Below are positions 53,332-59,000 of a stretch of 59,000 nucleotides of DNA, piece after piece (within the stretch, counting starts at the first letter, position 1; every line of letters begins with the position of its first letter). A program made the position numbers and the translations under genes. Below the pieces are notes generated by a model, which was not told the DNA's origin, did not search any database, and was given only the letters and a program-made list of their open reading frames with translations. The DNA lies in NCBI GenBank assembly GCA_019359495.1, contig JAHHHF010000110.1, positions 1 through 59,000 on the forward strand, in the 5' to 3' direction. The DNA is from Goleter apudmare HA4340-LM2. GTDB taxonomy: Bacteria > Cyanobacteriota > Cyanobacteriia > Cyanobacteriales > Nostocaceae.

Positions 53332-54834
53332 ATGCAGCGCCTTCCTGAACCAAAAACTGAGCATAAGAATAATCCCAACTTCTGGCTCCATCCTGTGACA
53401 CCAAATGAGTTTTTACCCCCCATTAGTCCTTGGGCTACTGTTGGCGGAGTTGTGCTCCTAGGGATTTTTGGTACTGTGATTATTCTTGCAGCCATCCTTA
53501 AGTATAAGGTGGTTATTAAAGCTCCAGCGACAATTCGCCCGACTGGAGAGTTGCGCTTAGTACAAGCAGCAACAGCAGGAACTATTAAAAGTATTGCTGT
53601 GCAGGCTAACCAAGTGCTTAGACAAGGGGATGTCATCGCTACAATTGACGATTCCCGCCTCCAAACCCAAAAAAAGCAACTGCTCACAAATATACAACAA
53701 GCCAAACTGCAACTATCTCAACTTGATGCTCAAATTCGCGCTTTAGATGCACAGGTAGCCGCAGAAAGCGATCGCATTAATCATGATATCACTTCCGTGC
53801 AAGCAGAACTTAGCCGCAACCAAAGGGAGCTAAAAGATCAGCAAATTAGCTCGATTGCTCAAGCAACAGAAGCAGCAGCCAATTTACAACACACCCAAAA
53901 GGAATGGCAAAAAACACAGTTAAAGTTGAAATCAGCTTTCGCAAATTTGAAGTCTAGTGAGGCTGCTTTCAAGGCAGCAAAAGCAAGGCGAGATAGATAT
54001 CAACCCCTAGCCCAATCCGGATCGATTTCCATAGATCAATTCCAAGAAGCACAGCTAGCAGTTGAACAGCAAGAACAACTCCTAGAATCACAAAAAGCGA
54101 CTGTGGAAGAGTATCGACAAGCAGTTGGGCAACAACAACAAGCGATAGAAGCTGCCAAAGCTAGACAACAAGTAGCATTAGTTGCTCTTACTCCCAGTAA
54201 TGCGAACGTGGTGATCTCAAAAGAGAAAATTGCCGCAGAAACTGCTACAGGCAAAATCAACTTGGCAAGGTTAAACCAACAAAGAGCGCAACTCATACAC
54301 CAAAAATTTGAAATTCAAAAGCAATTAAGCAGCAATACACAAGAACTTCAGCAGGTTAATAAGGAAATTACTGATACTACTATTCGTGCTTCTGCCTCTG
54401 GAACTATCCAGGAACTCAATCTGCGTAACCCTCAACAATTGCTAGGCTCTGGTGATGTCATTGCCAAAATTGCTCCCAGTGATTCACCTTTGGTAATTAA
54501 AGCTTTGGTAGCATCTGAGGAAATTCCGCAAATTCAGATAGATCAAAGAGTAGAAATGCAAGTTGCTGGTTGTTCTTATACTGACTACGGTACTCTTTCA
54601 GGGGTAGTCAAAGAAATTTCTCCAGATGCGATATCTTCCGCAGATGCCAGTAGCACAACTGCAAACAGAGCTACTTACGAAGTTACTATTCAACCTGAAG
54701 GTATGAAATTATCGGACGGGAGTCGCAAGTGTACTATTCAATCGGGTATGGATGGGAGAGTAGACATCATATCCCGTCAAGAAACAGTACTAGTGTTTAT
54801 GTTACGCAAGGCAAGACTGCTGATGGATTTGTGA
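53332..54834 (+). CDS. HlyD-family membrane fusion protein
   Basis: A 500-residue periplasmic adaptor from the ATG at 53332 (the frame is open from 53242 through a repeat). One TM helix (residues ~34-55) follows a cytoplasmic proline-rich N-terminus. Next is a biotinyl-lipoyl-like half (GTIKSIAVQANQVLRQGDVIATIDDSRLQ), then a long alpha-helical coiled coil (~120-350) rich in Gln/Ala/Lys. The second lipoyl half and a beta-barrel domain (IRASASGTIQELNL...) come last. It links an inner-membrane ABC exporter to an outer-membrane channel. It is followed by the C39 ABC transporter gene, its probable partner. Confidence 0.92.
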   Translation: MQRLPEPKTEHKNNPNFWLHPVTPNEFLPPISPWATVGGVVLLGIFGTVIILAAILKYKVVIKAPATIRPTGELRLVQAATAGTIKSIAVQANQVLRQGDVIATIDDSRLQTQKKQLLTNIQQAKLQLSQLDAQIRALDAQVAAESDRINHDITSVQAELSRNQRELKDQQISSIAQATEAAANLQHTQKEWQKTQLKLKSAFANLKSSEAAFKAAKARRDRYQPLAQSGSISIDQFQEAQLAVEQQEQLLESQKATVEEYRQAVGQQQQAIEAAKARQQVALVALTPSNANVVISKEKIAAETATGKINLARLNQQRAQLIHQKFEIQKQLSSNTQELQQVNKEITDTTIRASASGTIQELNLRNPQQLLGSGDVIAKIAPSDSPLVIKALVASEEIPQIQIDQRVEMQVAGCSYTDYGTLSGVVKEISPDAISSADASSTTANRATYEVTIQPEGMKLSDGSRKCTIQSGMDGRVDIISRQETVLVFMLRKARLLMDL

Positions 54835-55011
54835 GGTACAAAATATTTACAAAAGTGCTAAATAACTAATAAATTAAGTCGCTCAGAAAATGCGATCGCT
54901 TCGGTAAATACTACAATGGTTGAAGCCACAAAAGTAGGTGTAATTGTTACGCAATCTATTTTTTGGAGTGTAGAAGAAGCCGCCCGAAGTTCCTAAACTT
55001 TCAAAATTTTC

Positions 55012-57156
55012 ATGAAATATCCAATTGTTCTCCAGCATAGTGAAGAAGACTGTGGCGCAGCCTGTCTCGCTACGGTAGCTAAATCCTATGGACGTACACT
55101 TGCGATCCCTCGTGTCCGTGAGGCAGTTGGTACTGGACAGTTAGGAACAACACTTTTGGGGTTACGTCGCGGGGCAGAAAATCTGGGCTTTAATGCCCGT
55201 TCTGTGAAAGCTACACCTGAGTTAATCGATCACCTCCAAGAAGCTCCTTTACCAGCGATTATCCACTGGAAAGGGTATCACTGGGTTGTGCTGTACGGAT
55301 GCAAAGGCAAAAAATACGTAGTTGCCGATCCAGGAGTAGGAGTACGTTATCTTACCCGTGAGGCGCTGACAGAGTCATGGATGAATGGTGTCATGCTGCT
55401 GCTTGTCCCAGATGAAAGTCGTTTCTGGGAACAGCAAAATGACCAGATTGTTGGTTTTAGACGTTTTCTGAGTCGTGTTTGGCATTACCGGGGTTTAGTT
55501 GCAGAAGTTCTACCGCTCAATTTGGTGATTGGCTTACTTTCTTTGGCGTTTCCACTACTAATTCAAATCCTCACCGATGATGTTTTAGTAAGGGCAGATG
55601 TAGAACTTTTAGTGACAGTGGCGATCGCTACTACCGCAACAATTTTTTTTAGCGGCTTGTTAAGTTTGATTCAAGCACATTTAGTAGCTCATTTTGCTCA
55701 ACGTTTGGAATTAGGATTGGCATTGGAATTTGGCAGGGCGATTTTGCGACTCCCCTTGAGCTACTATGAATCTCACCGCAGTGGCGAAGTTGTGAGCCGT
55801 CTGCGGGACATTCGAGAAATTAATTTACTAGTTTCTCAGGTCGTAACTACTCTGCCTAGTGAGTTATTTATCGCTTTGGTATCTTTGGGATTAATGCTGG
55901 TTTATAGTTGGCAGTTGACTATTGCTGCGATCGCTGTAGCTTTCTTCATGAGTCTATCTACCATAGTTTTCTTGCCTGCTTTGCAACAGAAAACCCACGA
56001 TGTCTTAGTTACTGATACAGAAAACCAAGGACTATTAGTTGAGACTTTCAAAGGTGCTTTAACACTCAAAACCACTAACGCTTCACCTCAAGCTTGGGAA
56101 GAACTCCAAAGCCGTTTTGGACGCTTGGCAAATGTCACTTTCCGATTATTGCAGATTGGGATTGTCAATGGTGTGTTCTCTACCTTGGTATCGGGGTTGG
56201 GTTCTCTTGCCATACTCTGCTTTGGTGGTATCTTGGTCATCCGCAAAGAACTTACCATCGGTCAACTGTTGGCATTTAACGGCTTGAACCGTAACTTTAC
56301 AGCTTTGATTAGTACGATGATCAACTTTGTTGACGATTTTGCCCGTGCCCAAACTGCCAGCCAACGCCTTAATGATATCATTGACGCTACACCAGAAAAT
56401 GGCAATAATGCCCCTCAAGATTGGGTCAAAATTACTCCGGATGGCGATATTATTTGTCAACATCTGAGCTTTCATCATGCTGGTCGAGTAGACTTGCTGC
56501 AAGATTTCTCTCTGATTATCCCCGGTGGGAAAGTTACGGTACTAATTGGTAAATCTGGTTGTGGTAAAAGTACCGTAGCAAAATTGATTGCCAGTCTTTA
56601 CACACTGCAATCTGGCAATATTCGCTTTGGTAAGTACAACCAATCTGATATATCCCTAGAATGTCTGCGTCAGCAAGTTGTGCTTGTACCCCAAGAAGCG
56701 CACTTTTGGAGTCGCTCAATTATCGATAATTTCCGCTTTAGTTACCCGCATGTCACTTTAGAACAAGTGGTCAATGCTTGCGAGATTGCCTGTGCTGACG
56801 ATTTTATCAGCGAACTACCCGACAAATATCAGACTGTATTGGGTGAGTTTGGCGCAAATCTTTCAGGAGGACAACGGCAAAGATTAGCGATCGCACGGGC
56901 AATTGTTACAGATCCACCCTTGTTAATTTTAGATGAATCCACAGGCGCACTTGACCCTGTGACAGAAGCTGAGGTACTCGATAAATTACTAGCCCATCGT
57001 CAAGGTAAAACTACAATTATGATTAGCCATCGTCCGAGAGTCATTCAACGCGCCGATTGGATTGTATTGTTGGATAAAGGCGAAATTAAGCTAACAGGAA
57101 CCCCGGAAGAGTTAAGTCAACTTCCGGGGAGTCATTTAGATTTTCTCAATCCTTAA
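55012..57156 (+). CDS. Peptidase C39-containing ABC transporter (bacteriocin exporter type)
   Basis: A 714-residue PCAT. The N-terminal C39 peptidase has catalytic Cys14 (EEDCGAACLATV), His90 (WKGYHWVVLYG) and Asp106 (ADPGVG), so it should cut double-glycine leaders during export. A six-helix membrane domain (~165-440) follows. The ATPase has Walker A LIGKSGCGKSTVAKLI (~512), signature LSGGQRQRLAIARAI, Walker B LLILDESTGALD and ISHRPRV. Length is standard. It lies 177 bases after the HlyD gene and ends only 7 bases from the first of five convergent leader-peptide genes, its likely substrates. Confidence 0.95.
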   Translation: MKYPIVLQHSEEDCGAACLATVAKSYGRTLAIPRVREAVGTGQLGTTLLGLRRGAENLGFNARSVKATPELIDHLQEAPLPAIIHWKGYHWVVLYGCKGKKYVVADPGVGVRYLTREALTESWMNGVMLLLVPDESRFWEQQNDQIVGFRRFLSRVWHYRGLVAEVLPLNLVIGLLSLAFPLLIQILTDDVLVRADVELLVTVAIATTATIFFSGLLSLIQAHLVAHFAQRLELGLALEFGRAILRLPLSYYESHRSGEVVSRLRDIREINLLVSQVVTTLPSELFIALVSLGLMLVYSWQLTIAAIAVAFFMSLSTIVFLPALQQKTHDVLVTDTENQGLLVETFKGALTLKTTNASPQAWEELQSRFGRLANVTFRLLQIGIVNGVFSTLVSGLGSLAILCFGGILVIRKELTIGQLLAFNGLNRNFTALISTMINFVDDFARAQTASQRLNDIIDATPENGNNAPQDWVKITPDGDIICQHLSFHHAGRVDLLQDFSLIIPGGKVTVLIGKSGCGKSTVAKLIASLYTLQSGNIRFGKYNQSDISLECLRQQVVLVPQEAHFWSRSIIDNFRFSYPHVTLEQVVNACEIACADDFISELPDKYQTVLGEFGANLSGGQRQRLAIARAIVTDPPLLILDESTGALDPVTEAEVLDKLLAHRQGKTTIMISHRPRVIQRADWIVLLDKGEIKLTGTPEELSQLPGSHLDFLNP

Positions 57157-57163
57157 TTTAACC

Positions 57164-57346
57164 TCATCTAGTTCGATAACTGGAGTTATTTACATCCCAA
57201 TTAAAGACTTTTGCGTATCTTTTTGTGTCATTACCACCAGATATTGTTTCTTGCTTTTCTTCGTTTAAATCCATCACTAAATTTTGTAACTTTTGATCAT
57301 TTAAAAAAGATGGTGATGATTGTTGGATTGAAGATTTAGAAATCAT
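57164..57346 (-). CDS. Double-glycine leader peptide (precursor 1)
   Basis: 60 residues from the ATG at 57346. The leader ends LVMDLNEEKQETISGG, matching the ELxxLxxxEQExIxGG pattern recognised by C39 peptidases. The predicted core of 22 residues starts NDTKRYAKVFNW, is Asn/Arg/Tyr-rich and has no Cys. The frame extends to TTG 57370, but I chose the ATG because the extra residues are unrelated. It is nearest to the exporter gene, in convergent orientation. Core function unknown. Confidence 0.75.
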   Translation of the reverse strand: MISKSSIQQSSPSFLNDQKLQNLVMDLNEEKQETISGGNDTKRYAKVFNWDVNNSSYRTR

Positions 57347-57421
57347 TATGCGATCGCAATTACTAACCAAATCTATAGCTAGGCTATTATTGATGTCAGT
57401 GCAACTAAATCACATGTGTGA

Positions 57422-57586
57422 TTAGGGAATTTTTGAACCGACAACGACGATTTCTTTTGGCTTAGAATATATAGATAATTCCACTGCAAATTCTTCCTGA
57501 AGTCGCTGTAAACCACCGGAAATAATTTCAGCTTGGTCATCGTCTAATTTGTGCCAAAGTTCTTCCTTTATTTGTCGCTTTTTCAT
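57422..57586 (-). CDS. Double-glycine leader peptide (precursor 2, very short)
   Basis: 54 residues, MKKRQIKEELWHKLDDDQ then AEIISGG, giving a leader of about 25 residues. AGGA lies about 10 bases upstream of the ATG. The core of 29 residues starts LQRLQEEFAVELSIYSKP and ends VVVGSKIP, with no Cys. Leader, ribosome-binding site and position in line with four similar genes support it as real despite its length. Core unrelated in sequence to the other precursors. Confidence 0.7.
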   Translation of the reverse strand: MKKRQIKEELWHKLDDDQAEIISGGLQRLQEEFAVELSIYSKPKEIVVVGSKIP

Positions 57587-57664
57587 CTTAAGTTTATCCT
57601 AAAGTATGAAATGGTAAAACTTATACAAGATAGGTTATTGGATGGTTTTTATTCTCTAACTTCA

Positions 57665-57865
57665 TTAATTGCTGCATAAAGCCTTAGCAATTAGGGGTGT
57701 TGACTTGTCGATTCTAGACGGATTAGGTTCAGGTGCAACAACTATTTTAGTAAAAGCATCAAATACTCCACCTTTAATAATTTCCTGTTGGGTATTGCTC
57801 AAAATCTGCCAAAGTGAAGAATTTAACCGAAGTTTTGAGGATATAATTTTTTGTGGCTCATGCAT
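57665..57865 (-). CDS. Double-glycine leader peptide (precursor 3)
   Basis: 66 residues. The leader ends SNTQQEIIKGG, i.e. a Lys at the usual Ser/Ala position before GG. A core of 33 residues begins VFDAFTKIVVAPEPNPSR and ends with one Cys near the C-terminus (KALCSN). The start ATG at 57865 has only a weak upstream GGTGG. It lies between precursors 2 and 4, same strand. Confidence 0.72.
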   Translation of the reverse strand: MHEPQKIISSKLRLNSSLWQILSNTQQEIIKGGVFDAFTKIVVAPEPNPSRIDKSTPLIAKALCSN

Positions 57866-57911
57866 GTTTTTCCACCCATATTCTACAAAGTTTCAATTTT
57901 AAATTGTTGAT

Positions 57912-58103
57912 TTAACTAGTAAACCAAAGAACTATTCTGCCTGGCGGTATAGAACTTTGTTGAATTGTATGAGTCAGTTCGTTTGCTATGGGGTTGTTAC
58001 CAGTACCACCAGATAAAGATGCTTGTTCTGGTTGATTTATATCTACCCATAGCTGAGGATTATGTAATTTTTTTGAATTAGTTACATTATGTTTGTTTTG
58101 CAT
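57912..58103 (-). CDS. Double-glycine leader peptide (precursor 4)
   Basis: 63 residues from the ATG at 58103, preceded by GAGGTG as ribosome-binding site; a GTG 9 bases further upstream lies inside that site and is less likely. The leader contains LWVDINQPEQASLSGG. The core of 30 residues begins TGNNPIANELTHTIQQSS and ends with hydrophobic IVLWFTS; no Cys. Same orientation and spacing as its neighbours. Confidence 0.75.
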   Translation of the reverse strand: MQNKHNVTNSKKLHNPQLWVDINQPEQASLSGGTGNNPIANELTHTIQQSSIPPGRIVLWFTS

Positions 58104-58193
58104 TTTGTTCACCTCAGGAAATTAATACTTTGTAATATTGCAAAGCTTTATTTACTATTTTGCAAAATCTAATATTACATTCAGATTGCCACC

Positions 58194-58418
58194 TTACAAG
58201 TTTCCTAAATCAAACTTAAAATTAGGAGCAAGCCAAGGTTTCTGCCTGTCGCTGCTTTTAACTATAACTCCCAAAGTCCAAGCATCATCTCGTCCTCCAG
58301 AACCAGAAATAATTTCTTGCTCGCGTTCATTTAAATCGGTAACTAGCTCTTTTGATGGGCAAGTTATAATAGTTAAAGAAAGTTTTGAGGAATTATCCAA
58401 CATACATTTATTAAACAT
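58194..58418 (-). CDS. Double-glycine leader peptide (precursor 5)
   Basis: 74 residues from the ATG at 58418 (ATG 58403 is an alternative; the frame extends to 58502). The leader ends ELVTDLNEREQEIISGSGG, very close to the leader of precursor 1 (LVxDLNExxQExISG). A core of 32 residues starts RDDAWTLGVIVKSSDRQK and is Trp/Phe-containing, without Cys. It is the most upstream of the five genes, so any shared promoter would lie at its 5' side. Confidence 0.75.
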   Translation of the reverse strand: MFNKCMLDNSSKLSLTIITCPSKELVTDLNEREQEIISGSGGRDDAWTLGVIVKSSDRQKPWLAPNFKFDLGNL

Positions 58419-58539
58419 TGTGCAAAACCTGATCAAAATAAATGAATAAAGAAGGTGATCGCCACAAAATTTGCCCGAATAGATAACTAAATTAAGACAC
58501 AAAATATAGTATCTATGAAAGTAACAATAATGCTACAGT

Positions 58540-58884
58540 TCATATCTTTGCGTCATTATAGGCGGCGATCAATGTTGCATCTACATCAGCATCATCAGCT
58601 GGCGAGTTTGCAGTGAACACTGCATGAGCACCAGATGGGAAACGAATGACCCAAGCAATGGATGCATCACCACCTTCACCACGGTATCCGTTATGTATGA
58701 AACTTCGCCCATCCTTAGCACCACTGCGCGTCCAGAAGCCGAAAAGATTATCAGCATCTCCGTTGTTGATCATTCGATCTCTTTGTCGTCGATCCAAAAA
58801 CTGAGGATCGTCTAACGCTGACATAAATTTCGCTAAGTCCTTTGTTGACAGGTAGAGTCCTCCAGGCGCACAGTTAACCCGCAT
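58540..58884 (-). pseudogene. 5'-truncated serine hydrolase (beta-lactamase/PBP family) fragment
   Basis: 114 residues matching only the C-terminal part of class C beta-lactamase-like serine hydrolases: GGLYLSTKDLAKFMSAL, then the HxG motif as FIHNGYRGEGGDASI (equivalent of KTG), and a C-terminal helix. The N-terminal half with SxxK and YxN is missing. The sequence upstream (58885-59000) does not continue the family and begins with CTCACTTGTGAG, suggesting a junction with an insertion or rearrangement. The ATG at 58884 looks accidental. Not expected to be an active enzyme. Confidence 0.7.
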
Positions 58885-59000
58885 TTCTCACAAGTGAGGA
58901 AAAAACACTTGGATTAGCTAGATTTAGGATAATTTAATTGATACGTCATCAAAATACGTCCAGAGCGTGGGTAACTCAACGTAAAAAACGAAATAATTAA

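Noticed and set aside
57669-57902. 77-codon plus-strand frame over precursor 3
   Set aside because: It is the antisense of a better supported leader-peptide gene.
1-59000. CRISPR array, tRNA or rRNA genes
   Set aside because: No regularly spaced repeats with unique spacers and no cloverleaf or rRNA-like sequence was seen on reading.

Overview
The window looks like a chromosomal stretch of a filamentous, probably heterocyst-forming cyanobacterium (Nostoc/Anabaena type). The basis is the very frequent GCGATCGC-type octamers, moderate-to-low GC, short interspersed repeats of the kind common in Nostocales (GTCATT tandems, GTTGCACTGCAA hairpins, AGGACTTACGCA-ended miniature elements, GGGCGAAC/GTTCGCCC hairpins), and a DUF2997 - Ycf35/DUF1257 - ferredoxin cluster typical of cyanobacteria. 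No rRNA, tRNA or CRISPR array was seen.

Left part (1-16.6 kb). A compact three-gene minus-strand operon encodes a DUF262 protein with a ParB-like DGxQR motif, an OLD-like AAA ATPase with a C-terminal DUF3696 segment, and a protein of unknown family. It looks like a defence-type module, but this is inference. Housekeeping genes follow: a MetF-family reductase, tryptophanyl-tRNA synthetase, a B12-binding radical SAM protein, proline iminopeptidase, a CPA2/KefB-type antiporter, a cupin, the DUF2997/Ycf35/ferredoxin operon, an orphan RES-domain protein and an amidase. The spaces between them hold degenerate repeats, a foldback element and a probable transposase remnant.

Middle (16.6-52.3 kb). 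This is a large exopolysaccharide locus. A Wzc-like co-polymerase on the plus strand faces a roughly 33-kb minus-strand block. The block starts with a WecG/TagA/CpsF glycosyltransferase whose C-terminus carries four copies of a motif matching the c-di-GMP-binding MshEN consensus. A nucleotide-sugar cassette follows (hexapeptide acyltransferase, Gfo/Idh/MocA dehydrogenase, two DegT/DnrJ aminotransferases, a second hexapeptide acyltransferase and an SDR epimerase/dehydratase). Then come methyltransferases (two FkbM genes intact and one frameshifted), an N,N-dimethylformamidase-like protein, an acyltransferase-3, an MsbA/PglK-type ABC transporter, about ten GT2/GT4-type glycosyltransferases, a Wzy-like polymerase and a beta-helix protein. 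An IS4-family transposase interrupts the block. No Wzx flippase or WbaP-type initiating transferase is visible in the window; the ABC transporter may be the flippase.

Right part (52.6-59 kb). A directly repeated segment flanks a small membrane protein gene. Next are an HlyD-family adaptor and a C39-peptidase ABC transporter on the plus strand. Converging on them is a minus-strand array of five small open frames with double-glycine-type leaders and unrelated cores, one of them only 54 codons long. Together this looks like a bacteriocin-like export system without visible modifying enzymes. The window ends in a 5'-truncated serine-hydrolase (beta-lactamase-family) fragment.
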